A DNA stretch of 14,049 nt from positions 1-14,049 of the forward strand of contig CADBPK010000190.1 of the NCBI GenBank assembly GCA_902796465.1, written 5' to 3'. The notes beneath the pieces were generated by a model, which saw only the letters and a list, made by a program, of their open reading frames with translations, did no database searches and had not been told where the DNA came from. Origin of the DNA: an uncultured Erysipelotrichaceae bacterium (GTDB lineage Bacteria > Bacillota_I > Bacilli_A > Erysipelotrichales > Erysipelotrichaceae). The translations under genes and the position numbers were made by a program. Positions 7,375 to 13,854 of the stretch are shown one piece after another. The first letter of the stretch is position 1; each line of letters starts with the position of its first letter.

Positions 7375-8222
7375 ACCGTCTGCTTGTATTCCAGACTGAT
7401 TTCGGGCTGTCCGACGGTGCTGTTGCGGCTATGTACGGCGTTGCCTTATCAGTGGATGAAGATCTGAAGATCTTCAATCTCACACACGATATACCGCCGT
7501 TTGATACCTTTGAAGCTTCCTACCGACTGTTTCAGGCAGTCCCTTACTGGCCGCAGAATACGGTTTTTGTTACCGTGGTTGATCCCGGTGTAGGCAGCTC
7601 CCGCCGCAGTATCGTTGCCAGGACAAAACTTGGCCAATATATTGTCACACCTGACAACGGTTCACTTTCCCATATCGCAAGAGCAGTCGGAATTGAATCC
7701 GCCCGTGTGATCAGGGAAGAAGTCGGACGCAGAAAGGACAGCGAAAACTCCTATACATTCCACGGCAGGGACATCTTTGCATATACCGGAGCGCTCCTTG
7801 CATCCGGAAAGATCACATATGATGACATCGGGGAAGAGATCGATCCTGAGGATCTGGTTATGATGAAGGGCATGTATCCTGTCATCAGTGAAACGAGCAT
7901 TCTCGGAACGATCGAAACACTGGATGTGCGCTTTGGTTCCTTATGGACCAATATCTCCCGTGAACAGTTTGAAAAACTGGGAATCCGTCCCGGCGAATCC
8001 GCTGATGTGGCGATCCTCTGCGGCAAAACGACAAGATTTCATTCCTTTGTACCGTTCAGTCACACATTTGCGGATGTGCAGATCGGGGAATATCTTCTCT
8101 ATGTGAATTCCATGGATTATATCGGCCTTGCGATCAATCAGGGTAATTTTGCAAAGGCATATAATATCGGTACGCGTGATCCGTGGCATATCCGCATCGA
8201 TAAGATCAGGACGCCGCTATGA
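7371..8222 (+). CDS. DUF62-family SAM hydroxide adenosyltransferase (SAM hydrolase), copy 2
   Basis: A 283-residue paralogue of the preceding protein, collinear throughout. Both share runs such as G-A-V-A-A-M-Y-G-V, T-P-D-N-G and A-S-G-K-I-T. The triad is D71, R78 and H131. It keeps the canonical T-D-F-G-L-S-D N-terminal loop. At the C-terminal pocket it reads D185-V-R-F-G-S190, so the family's usual Asn in F-G-N is Ser. The start overlaps the upstream stop (ATGA) with GGGAGGAGG upstream; the stop overlaps the next gene. The two proteins differ too much to be a recent duplication. DUF62 proteins are generally homotrimers with ligand at subunit interfaces, so mixed trimers are conceivable. The expected reaction is SAM plus water to adenosine plus methionine. 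Confidence 0.9.
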   Translation: MNRLLVFQTDFGLSDGAVAAMYGVALSVDEDLKIFNLTHDIPPFDTFEASYRLFQAVPYWPQNTVFVTVVDPGVGSSRRSIVARTKLGQYIVTPDNGSLSHIARAVGIESARVIREEVGRRKDSENSYTFHGRDIFAYTGALLASGKITYDDIGEEIDPEDLVMMKGMYPVISETSILGTIETLDVRFGSLWTNISREQFEKLGIRPGESADVAILCGKTTRFHSFVPFSHTFADVQIGEYLLYVNSMDYIGLAINQGNFAKAYNIGTRDPWHIRIDKIRTPL

Positions 8223-8485
8223 ATTATCTGATCCTGGTATGGGCTGTGCTGAATCTGATCAGTTTTGCTGCATTCGGACTGGATAAACTGTATGCGGTCA
8301 AAGGTCACTGGAGAATTCCCGAACTGCATCTCATTGCCTTGTCAGCGGCAGGCATACTCGGCGGTCTGCTGGGTATGGTAATGTTCCGCCACAAGATACG
8401 CAAACCGAAATTCACCATCGGTCTTCCCGTCATCGCCATGCTGGAGGTATTCCTGACAGCGCTGGTGACAGGAAGAATGTACTGA
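8219..8485 (+). CDS. Small membrane protein, DUF1294 family
   Basis: An 88-residue protein with three hydrophobic helices, near residues 1-20, 37-56 and 66-84. The DUF1294 pattern is clear: F-G-L-D-K-L-Y-A, then W-R-I-P-E-L-H-L, then G-G-L-L-G, then F-R-H-K-I-R-K-P-K-F. Its function is unknown; the conserved charged residues sit on the loops between helices. In other bacteria this domain can be fused to a cold-shock domain, which is absent here. The start overlaps the stop of the second SAM-hydrolase copy as ATGA, so it is probably translated with the cluster. Whether it belongs functionally to the transport unit is not shown. Confidence 0.85.
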   Translation: MNYLILVWAVLNLISFAAFGLDKLYAVKGHWRIPELHLIALSAAGILGGLLGMVMFRHKIRKPKFTIGLPVIAMLEVFLTALVTGRMY

Positions 8486-8503
8486 AAATTATAAGGAGGA
8501 AAT

Positions 8504-8905
8504 ATGACAAACATTGAAAGAGTATGCACATTTTTAAAAGAAGCAGGTACGTATTACCTGGCAACAGCTGACAAGGATCAGCCCCGTGTCAGACCGTTCG
8601 GAACAGCACATATCTTTGAAGACAAACTGTATATCCAGACAGGTCTTTCCAAAGACGTCGCAAAGCAGATGGCTGAGAATCCCAAAGTTGAGATCTGCGC
8701 TTTCAAAGATGGAGTATGGGTCAGAGTAGAAGCAGAAGCGGTCCTGGATGAAAGGATCGAAGCACAGGAATCCATGCTTGATGATTACCAGTCACTCAGA
8801 AGGATGTATACGCCCGGTGACGGAAACACGGCTGTCTACTGGCTGAAGAATGCCAAAGCAACATTCTCATCATTTACAGCAGCACCCGAGACCGTTACAT
8901 TCTGA
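8504..8905 (+). CDS. Pyridoxamine 5'-phosphate oxidase-like FMN-binding split-barrel protein
   Basis: A 133-residue protein of the PNPOx-like split beta-barrel type. The start T-Y-Y-L-A-T-A-D-K-D-Q-P-R-V-R-P-F-G is typical, followed by L-Y-I-Q-T-G and a K-D-V-A-K-Q-M-A-E-N-P-K-V-E-I segment. The family binds FMN or related flavins as a dimer, and many members have no known substrate. It is shorter than genuine PdxH (about 200-230 residues), so it is unlikely to be the B6 biosynthetic enzyme. The ribosome site AAGGAGG is at 8493-8499. It begins 18 bases after the DUF1294 gene with no promoter visible between, so it may be the last gene of that transcript. I see no GC-rich terminator after it. 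Confidence 0.87.
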   Translation: MTNIERVCTFLKEAGTYYLATADKDQPRVRPFGTAHIFEDKLYIQTGLSKDVAKQMAENPKVEICAFKDGVWVRVEAEAVLDERIEAQESMLDDYQSLRRMYTPGDGNTAVYWLKNAKATFSSFTAAPETVTF

Positions 8906-8910
8906 AAAAT

Positions 8911-8926
8911 TTGAAAACGATTACAT
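8911..8926 (+). promoter_or_regulatory. Perfect CcpA-type cre site upstream of the his promoter
   Basis: TTGAAAACGATTACAT matches the cre consensus WTGNAANCGNWWNCAW at every fixed position, and its core matches TGWAANCGNTNWCA fully. The centre is about 70 bases upstream of the estimated transcription start of the his leader. That is an upstream position of the kind linked to CcpA activation in Bacillus (for example ackA and ilvB). Another LacI/GalR-type regulator could read the same sequence. Confidence 0.55.
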
Positions 8927-8934
8927 TTTCTGAA

Positions 8935-8954
8935 AATCATTTTCAAAAATGATT
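8935..8954. promoter_or_regulatory. Palindrome touching the his promoter -35, possible operator
   Basis: AATCATTTT at 8935-8943 and AAAATGATT at 8946-8954 form a perfect 9-base inverted repeat around a 2-base centre. The right arm overlaps the first two bases of the -35 hexamer. This fits a dimeric repressor or activator site, but the region is A/T rich and a chance palindrome is possible. No regulator gene is adjacent. Confidence 0.35.
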
Positions 8955-8981
8955 GACAACAGACAGCATTTTTTCTAATAT
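8953..8981 (+). promoter_or_regulatory. Promoter of the his operon
   Basis: TTGACA at 8953-8958 (6/6) is followed after 17 bases by TAATAT at 8976-8981 (4/6). An overlapping TATACT at 8979-8984 (5/6) is closer to consensus but has a 20-base spacer. Transcription should begin near 8988-8992, directly before the T-box stem I. Confidence 0.7.
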
Positions 8982-8989
8982 ACTGGTAA

Positions 8990-9237
8990 ATGCAGTGAAG
9001 GGAAAAAGTAGGCAGACTGCGGTGGATAAAGAGAGCTTCATCCGGTGAAAAGAAGCCGATCCGTCCTGTTGAAACACATCCCGGAGCAGCGTTTCCGAAC
9101 CACTCAGTAGGAAACGACGCACGTACCCGTTACCGTACAGAAGTATGTTTGTACTTCATGAGGCTGTGTCCGTGAGGGCATGGCGAATTTGGGTGGAATC
9201 ACGTTATGAAAGACGTCCCTTGGCGGGGCGTTTTTTT
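8990..9237 (+). promoter_or_regulatory. T-box riboswitch, histidine specifier, controlling the his operon
   Basis: Stem I has GAAGGGAAAAAGTA at 8997-9010, with the AGTA partner of the loop-E motif at 9007-9010. It continues with AGAGAGC and a GCTTC/GAAGC hairpin, GAA at 9071-9073, then CAC at 9075-9077 followed by A, and CCCGGAGC closing the stem. CAC is a His codon and is the likely specifier; the overlapping CAT at 9077-9079 is also His. Further hairpins pair 9090-9096 with 9110-9116, and 9140-9145 with 9152-9157. The T-box GGGTGGAATCACG is at 9191-9203. The antiterminator pairs GGG 9191-9193 with CCC 9217-9219 and ACG 9201-9203 with CGT 9214-9216. It competes with the terminator at 9213-9231. 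Uncharged tRNA-His should favour read-through into hisZ. Confidence 0.92.
9213..9237 (+). terminator. T-box intrinsic terminator
   Basis: ACGTCCC at 9213-9219 pairs with GGGGCGT at 9225-9231 (one G-U pair) around a 5-base loop and is followed by a run of seven T from 9231. Its 5' arm contains the CGT and CCC that the antiterminator needs, so the two structures exclude each other. Confidence 0.9.
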
Positions 9238-9257
9238 GGATACAGGAGAAAAGAGAT

Positions 9258-10346
9258 ATGAAACAGATACAGCTTCCGCAGGGAATGCAGGACTTGTTTC
9301 CGGAAGACTGCCGGGAAAAGGAAAGACTGAGATCGGTATTTCTGGACGTGTTCAGAAGATACGGTTATCGTCAGATCGAAACACCGCTGATCGAATATTA
9401 CGCAACGTATCAGAATGCCTACGAGGAACTTGAAGAGACAAAAATGTATAAACTGACTTCCTCCGAAGGTAAGGTGATGACCCTGAGAGGGGATATGACA
9501 CTTCCGATTGCACGGCTCTGTGTGACAAAGTTCAATACTACAAAGCCACCGTACCGCTTTGCCTATTGCGGGGATGTCTATCAGATCAATGAATCCTTTG
9601 CCGGCAAGCGAAACGCTGTTACCGACTGCGGGATCGAGCTTGTGGGAATGGATGAAAGCGGTGATCTGGAAGTCCTGTGCTGCGCGCTGGATGCGCTGGA
9701 AGTATCCGGATGTGAAGGCTATATTCTGGAGATCGGCACCAGTGCCGTATTCCTCATGGCCTGCAGGGAGGCCGGGATCGATGAAGATACCGGAAAGGAA
9801 CTGGCTGAGCTGATCGACCGGAAATCGATACCGGATATTGAAAAGATGGTAAAAGGTCTGGGACTGAGCGCAAAGCAGGAACGGTTCTTTCAGAAACTTG
9901 CGCTGATGTCCGGCATCGATGTATTTACCCGTACGGAAGAACTATGTTTCTCAGAATCGCTCCTGCAGGAGATCCGGAAGCTGGAACGCCTGAAAATCAT
10001 GCTGGAAGAACTGGGTTACGGTGAGCATATACGCTTTGATCTCGGAAAGGCTGCCCAGCTGGATTACTATACAGGCATAATATTCCAGGCCTACGTCAAC
10101 GGGGCAGGAACAGCAGTCCTCAGCGGCGGCAGATATGATGATCTTCTGAACAAACTGGGAAGACCGCTCCCGGCGATCGGCTTCAGCATCAAGCTGGATT
10201 ATCTCCTGGATGCAGTAAAGACGGAAAAAAAGGAGATCCGGAAGCTCTTCTATAAAAAGGATGATCTTGTATCGGCCATACGCATGGCAAAAGAAATGCA
10301 GAAAGACGGACCGGTGGAGCTGGTGCCGGAAGAAGGCGGTGAGTGA
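9258..10346 (+). CDS. hisZ: ATP phosphoribosyltransferase regulatory subunit HisZ
   Basis: A 362-residue protein related to histidyl-tRNA synthetase. It has class II motifs: T-P-L-I-E-Y-Y-A, then M-T-L-R-G-D-M-T-L-P-I-A near residues 74-85, then Y-R-F-A-Y-C-G-D-V-Y-Q, then D-Y-Y-T-G-I-I-F and L-S-G-G-R-Y-D-D-L-L. It is shorter than HisRS (about 420 or more) with no anticodon-binding domain. The motif 3 region reads A-I-G-F-S-I-K-L-D without the catalytic arginine. This fits the regulatory paralogue that forms a hetero-octamer with short HisG and is needed for its activity. The adjacent short hisG supports this strongly. ATG 9258 has AGGAGA at 9244-9249 and lies 21 bases after the T-box terminator run. 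Its stop is one base before the hisG ATG. Confidence 0.93.
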   Translation: MKQIQLPQGMQDLFPEDCREKERLRSVFLDVFRRYGYRQIETPLIEYYATYQNAYEELEETKMYKLTSSEGKVMTLRGDMTLPIARLCVTKFNTTKPPYRFAYCGDVYQINESFAGKRNAVTDCGIELVGMDESGDLEVLCCALDALEVSGCEGYILEIGTSAVFLMACREAGIDEDTGKELAELIDRKSIPDIEKMVKGLGLSAKQERFFQKLALMSGIDVFTRTEELCFSESLLQEIRKLERLKIMLEELGYGEHIRFDLGKAAQLDYYTGIIFQAYVNGAGTAVLSGGRYDDLLNKLGRPLPAIGFSIKLDYLLDAVKTEKKEIRKLFYKKDDLVSAIRMAKEMQKDGPVELVPEEGGE

Positions 10347-10347
10347 A

Positions 10348-10989
10348 ATGCTGTCGATAGCACTGACAAAAGGCAGACTGGAAAAAGCAACAGTCAAACT
10401 TCTGAAAGAATGCGGATACGGCACGGAAGCACTGGAAAACAAGGGAAGAAGCCTTGTATTTCAGGATTCCGTAAAAGATATACGTTATTTTCTCGCAAAA
10501 GCAGCGGACTGCATCACCTATGTGGAACATGGTGTTGCCGATGCGGCTGTGACAGGCAAGGATACACTGATCGAGAATCCCGGTGAATATTATGAACTGC
10601 TGGATCTGAAGATCGGGGAATGCCGCTTCATACTGGGAGGTCTTCCCGGAAGGAATCCGCTTGCCAGGAACGGTCTGGTACGGATCGCTTCCAAATATCC
10701 GGAAGTGGCGAGAAAGTATTTCCGCAACAAAGGAATGGATGTTGAGATCATCCGGATCGAAGGCTCTGTTGAACTGGCTCCGCTGCTGGGCTTATGTGAC
10801 GGCATCATCGATATTATGGAGACTGGTACGACCTTGAAGGAAAACGGCCTTGTGGTTTTCGATACCGTTGAAGATATCAGCGCACGCCTGATCGTGAATA
10901 AGGCCAGTTTCCGGCTGAAACAGGATGAGATCATGGCACTGCTGGAAGACATGAAAGGAATGGTGGAAAAACGATGCTCAGAAGAATAG
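10348..10989 (+). CDS. hisG: ATP phosphoribosyltransferase catalytic subunit, short form (HisG-S)
   Basis: A 213-residue protein, the length of short HisG without the C-terminal ACT-like regulatory domain. It catalyses the first committed step, ATP plus PRPP to phosphoribosyl-ATP, in the cytoplasm. The start M-L-S-I-A-L-T-K-G-R-L is typical, and the PRPP-binding segment E-T-G-T-T-L is at 158-163 after G-I-I-D-I-M. Y-V-E-H-G-V-A-D-A-A-V-T-G-K-D matches the family. ATG 10348 is chosen because it follows GGCGGTGAG and gives the standard N terminus; an earlier in-frame start would run inside hisZ. Histidine feedback would be expected through HisZ. The end overlaps hisD by 16 bases. Confidence 0.95.
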   Translation: MLSIALTKGRLEKATVKLLKECGYGTEALENKGRSLVFQDSVKDIRYFLAKAADCITYVEHGVADAAVTGKDTLIENPGEYYELLDLKIGECRFILGGLPGRNPLARNGLVRIASKYPEVARKYFRNKGMDVEIIRIEGSVELAPLLGLCDGIIDIMETGTTLKENGLVVFDTVEDISARLIVNKASFRLKQDEIMALLEDMKGMVEKRCSEE

Positions 10990-12257
10990 ATGCGAAAGAC
11001 AGGGAAAAACTGAAGAAATACCTTCTTGCAAGGAGAAAAGGTATCGGCCTGGATATCCTGACACAGGCGCAGGCGATCATTGACCGGGTCATCATGAACC
11101 AGGATGCCGCGCTTCTGGCATACACCGAACAGTTTGACGGTGTGCATCTGGAATCCCTGCGTGTGAGTGACGCGGAGATCAAGGCGGCGGAAAAACTCTG
11201 TAAACCTGCATTCAGAAAAGCACTGCAGAATGCCGCTAAAAATATACTTTCATTTCATGAAGCACAGAAACAGAACAACTATATCCTGCAGAGGGAAGAC
11301 GGCATTTATCTCGGGCAGAGAGTACTGCCGCTGGAATCGGTCGGTGTCTATGTGCCGGGCGGAAGAGCGCAGTATCCAAGCTCGGTATTAATGAATGTGA
11401 TCCCGGCAAAAGTAGCAGGTGTTTCCCGCATCGTTATGGTGACGCCGCCGCAGAAAGACGGATCACTGTCTCCGAATATACTCTACGCCGCAAAACTTGC
11501 AGGTGTGGATGAGATCTATAAAGTCGGCGGGGCACAGGCAATCGCGGCGCTGGCTTACGGGACGGAAACAATCAAACGGGTGGATAAGATCGTCGGCCCG
11601 GGGAATATCTACGTAGCCGCCGCCAAGAAGCTGGTCTATGGGACGGTTGATATTGATATGATCGCCGGTCCCTCTGAAATACTGGTCGTTGCGGACAGCT
11701 CTGCTGATCCTGTCTATGTCGCGGCTGATCTTCTTTCACAGGCGGAACATGATCCTATGGCAAGCGCGATCCTGCTGACAGACTGCGCGGAGCTTGCGGA
11801 TCAGACAGATGCCTGTATCAGAGAACAGATGATGAAGCTTCCGAAAAAGGAGATCGTAGAAGACTCCCTGGCGGATTACAGTGCCTGCATCGTATTTGAT
11901 TCCATAAAAGAATGCATTGACTGCGCAAACGAGATCGCGCCGGAGCACCTGGAACTCGCTGTGGAAGATCCGATGCGTTATCTCAGCAGTGTCCGGAATG
12001 CCGGTTCTGTATTCCTTGGCAAATATACCTGTGAAACGATCGGCGATTACTATGGCGGCACCAACCATGTCCTGCCGACGAGCGGTACAGCGCGCTTCTC
12101 CAGCGCACTTGGCGTGGATGCCTTTATCAGAAAGTCTTCCTTCCTGCACTATACGGAAGAAGCTTTGAGAAAAGCAGCTGACGATATTATCACACTTGCG
12201 GAGGAAGAGGACCTGGAAGGACACGCAAATGCCGTGAAAGTGAGGGTTAAAGCATGA
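10974..12257 (+). CDS. hisD: Histidinol dehydrogenase HisD
   Basis: A 427-residue protein of normal family length. It catalyses the last two steps, L-histidinol to histidine with two NAD+, using one zinc. Recognisable segments are V-G-V-Y-V-P-G-G-R-A-Q-Y-P-S-S, K-I-V-G-P-G-N-I-Y-V-A and I-A-G-P-S-E-I-L. The zinc ligands correspond to Q256 and H259 (S-Q-A-E-H), D358 (G-D-Y-Y-G-G-T-N-H) and H417 (E-G-H-A-N-A-V). The catalytic Glu-His pair is E324-H325 in A-P-E-H-L-E-L. All match the E. coli positions within a few residues. The ATG lies inside the end of hisG, and the stop overlaps hisC as ATGA, so the his genes are tightly coupled. Confidence 0.97.
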   Translation: MLRRIDAKDREKLKKYLLARRKGIGLDILTQAQAIIDRVIMNQDAALLAYTEQFDGVHLESLRVSDAEIKAAEKLCKPAFRKALQNAAKNILSFHEAQKQNNYILQREDGIYLGQRVLPLESVGVYVPGGRAQYPSSVLMNVIPAKVAGVSRIVMVTPPQKDGSLSPNILYAAKLAGVDEIYKVGGAQAIAALAYGTETIKRVDKIVGPGNIYVAAAKKLVYGTVDIDMIAGPSEILVVADSSADPVYVAADLLSQAEHDPMASAILLTDCAELADQTDACIREQMMKLPKKEIVEDSLADYSACIVFDSIKECIDCANEIAPEHLELAVEDPMRYLSSVRNAGSVFLGKYTCETIGDYYGGTNHVLPTSGTARFSSALGVDAFIRKSSFLHYTEEALRKAADDIITLAEEEDLEGHANAVKVRVKA

Positions 12258-13276
12258 AACAGGTGGAAAGCTATACTGCCCACAAACAGGAAGGCATCCT
12301 GCTGAATGCGAATGAATGCTGGCACGGTCTGGACCGGGAACTGACGGAGAAGGTCATCGCGGCTTTGGCGGAGATCCCGTCCAACCGCTATCCGGATACA
12401 AACATGCATGCGCTCCTTTGCGCTTATGCGCAGTATGCCGGCCTGAAAGAAGAAAACCTGCTGGCAGGCAACGGATCCGATCAGATGCTCGGATACCTGA
12501 TCGGCACATATCTGGGAAAGGGAAGAGTCCTGTTTACACTGGATCCGGACTTTTCCATGTATGATTATTATGCGAGTTCATACGAAGCAGATGTCCGGAA
12601 ATACCGTACGAATGCGGACGGTACATGGGATGTACAGGATTTTATCAATGCCGCGAAAGAACAGAACGCGGGCATGATCATGTTTTCCAATCCGAACAAT
12701 CCGACCGGCGGCTATATACCGGATGAGAAGATCCTTTCCATCGTGAAGGAGTGTCCTGACATACCGGTAGTGGTGGATGAGGCATATATCGAGTTCTCGG
12801 GTGAAAAGAGTGTTTCCGCATATTGTGAACAGTATGATAATCTGTTTGTAACAAGAACGCTGTCAAAAGCTTTCGGCATCGCAGCGGCCCGTGTCGGGTT
12901 TCTGTGCGGGAAAGCATCTGTCATGGAAAAACTGAAAAAAGATTTCGTTCCTTACGCACTGAACGCCTACAGCCAGACGATCGGACGGATCGTACTGGAA
13001 AACAGTGAAAAAGCCGCCGATACAATAAAGGAAATCATGGCGGAAAGAGAAAAGATGTACAGTTTGCTGAAATCGCTGCCGGATCTGACCGTTCTGGAAA
13101 GTCATGCGAATTTCCTGTACTGCCGCTCTGAAAAGCGCAGTGAGCTGCTGGAAGCACTGCAGAATAAAGGAATTGTGATCCGCAGCTACCGTGATGAAAC
13201 ATCATTCCGGATCACGATCGGAAATAAAGAGGAGAACGGACAGGTTGCTGCCGTCCTGAAGGAGGTATTTCAATGA
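12254..13276 (+). CDS. hisC: Histidinol-phosphate aminotransferase HisC
   Basis: A 340-residue fold-type I PLP enzyme converting imidazole-acetol phosphate plus glutamate to histidinol phosphate plus 2-oxoglutarate. The family markers are in order: N-R-Y-P-D near 44-48, G-N-G-S-D-Q at 72-77, S-N-P-N-N-P-T-G at 145-152, V-D-E-A-Y at 174-178 and the PLP lysine K205 in L-S-K-A-F-G. R-V-G-F-L-C-G follows. Length is slightly short but within the family range. The start overlaps hisD and the end overlaps hisB by 4 bases. Related class I aminotransferases can act on other substrates, but the operon position makes HisC the natural call. Confidence 0.95.
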   Translation: MKQVESYTAHKQEGILLNANECWHGLDRELTEKVIAALAEIPSNRYPDTNMHALLCAYAQYAGLKEENLLAGNGSDQMLGYLIGTYLGKGRVLFTLDPDFSMYDYYASSYEADVRKYRTNADGTWDVQDFINAAKEQNAGMIMFSNPNNPTGGYIPDEKILSIVKECPDIPVVVDEAYIEFSGEKSVSAYCEQYDNLFVTRTLSKAFGIAAARVGFLCGKASVMEKLKKDFVPYALNAYSQTIGRIVLENSEKAADTIKEIMAEREKMYSLLKSLPDLTVLESHANFLYCRSEKRSELLEALQNKGIVIRSYRDETSFRITIGNKEENGQVAAVLKEVFQ

Positions 13277-13854
13277 GAGAAGCTGAATTGAGAAGGGAAA
13301 CAAAGGAAACGGTTATTGACTGCAGAATCGATCTGGATGGGTCCGGGGATGCGGAAATATCTACCGGCATCGGCTTTTTTGATCACATGCTGACACTCTT
13401 TGCATACCATGCGGGAATTGATCTGAAACTGTTTGCGGATGGTGATCTGGATGTGGATGATCATCATACGGTTGAAGACTGCGGCATCGTCCTGGGCAAG
13501 GTAATACGGGAAGCGCTCGGTGACAGAAAAGGAATCGCGCGCTACGGCTTTTTCCTGCTTCCCATGGATGAAACGCTGGCTGAAACAGCTCTGGACATCT
13601 CCGGACGCCCGTATCTTGTTTTCCGCTGCGACTGGAAACGTGATCAGATCGGCATGCTGAGTACAGAGATGATAGAAGAGTTTTTCCGCGCACTTGCAGT
13701 ACATGCCGGCATTACCCTGCACATCAATGTACGCTGGGGCGAAAATGAGCATCATAAGGCAGAAGCGATCTTCAAATCCTTTGCCCATGCTTTCCGGGCA
13801 GCTGTTGCTGTAAACGGAGAAGAGGTTCTGAGTACGAAAGGATCTCTGGAATGA
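13273..13854 (+). CDS. hisB: Imidazoleglycerol-phosphate dehydratase HisB (monofunctional)
   Basis: A 193-residue protein of the monofunctional type, without the histidinol-phosphatase domain of the enterobacterial bifunctional HisB. It dehydrates imidazole glycerol phosphate to imidazole-acetol phosphate and is Mn-dependent. The metal-binding motifs are clear: G-I-G-F-F-D-H-M-L, D-D-H-H-T-V-E-D and E-N-E-H-H-K-A-E-A-I-F-K. The ribosome site GGAGGT at 13261-13266 sits six bases before the ATG. A separate histidinol-phosphate phosphatase must be encoded elsewhere; none is visible here. Both ends overlap neighbours as ATGA. Confidence 0.97.
   Translation: MREAELRRETKETVIDCRIDLDGSGDAEISTGIGFFDHMLTLFAYHAGIDLKLFADGDLDVDDHHTVEDCGIVLGKVIREALGDRKGIARYGFFLLPMDETLAETALDISGRPYLVFRCDWKRDQIGMLSTEMIEEFFRALAVHAGITLHINVRWGENEHHKAEAIFKSFAHAFRAAVAVNGEEVLSTKGSLE

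Noticed and set aside
6514..8222. Fluorinase or SalL-type halogenase
   Set aside because: Both proteins have the V-D-P-G-V-G Asp, the Arg seven residues later and the F-H-G-R-D His of the hydroxide adenosyltransferase type, not the halide-site residues.
9206..9433. Short reading frame beginning inside the T-box
   Set aside because: It starts in the antiterminator loop, runs out of frame through hisZ and has no ribosome site.
9258..10346. Histidyl-tRNA synthetase (hisS) as the identity of the first his gene
   Set aside because: It is too short, has no anticodon-binding domain, lacks the motif 3 arginine, and is followed by a short-form hisG, which requires HisZ.
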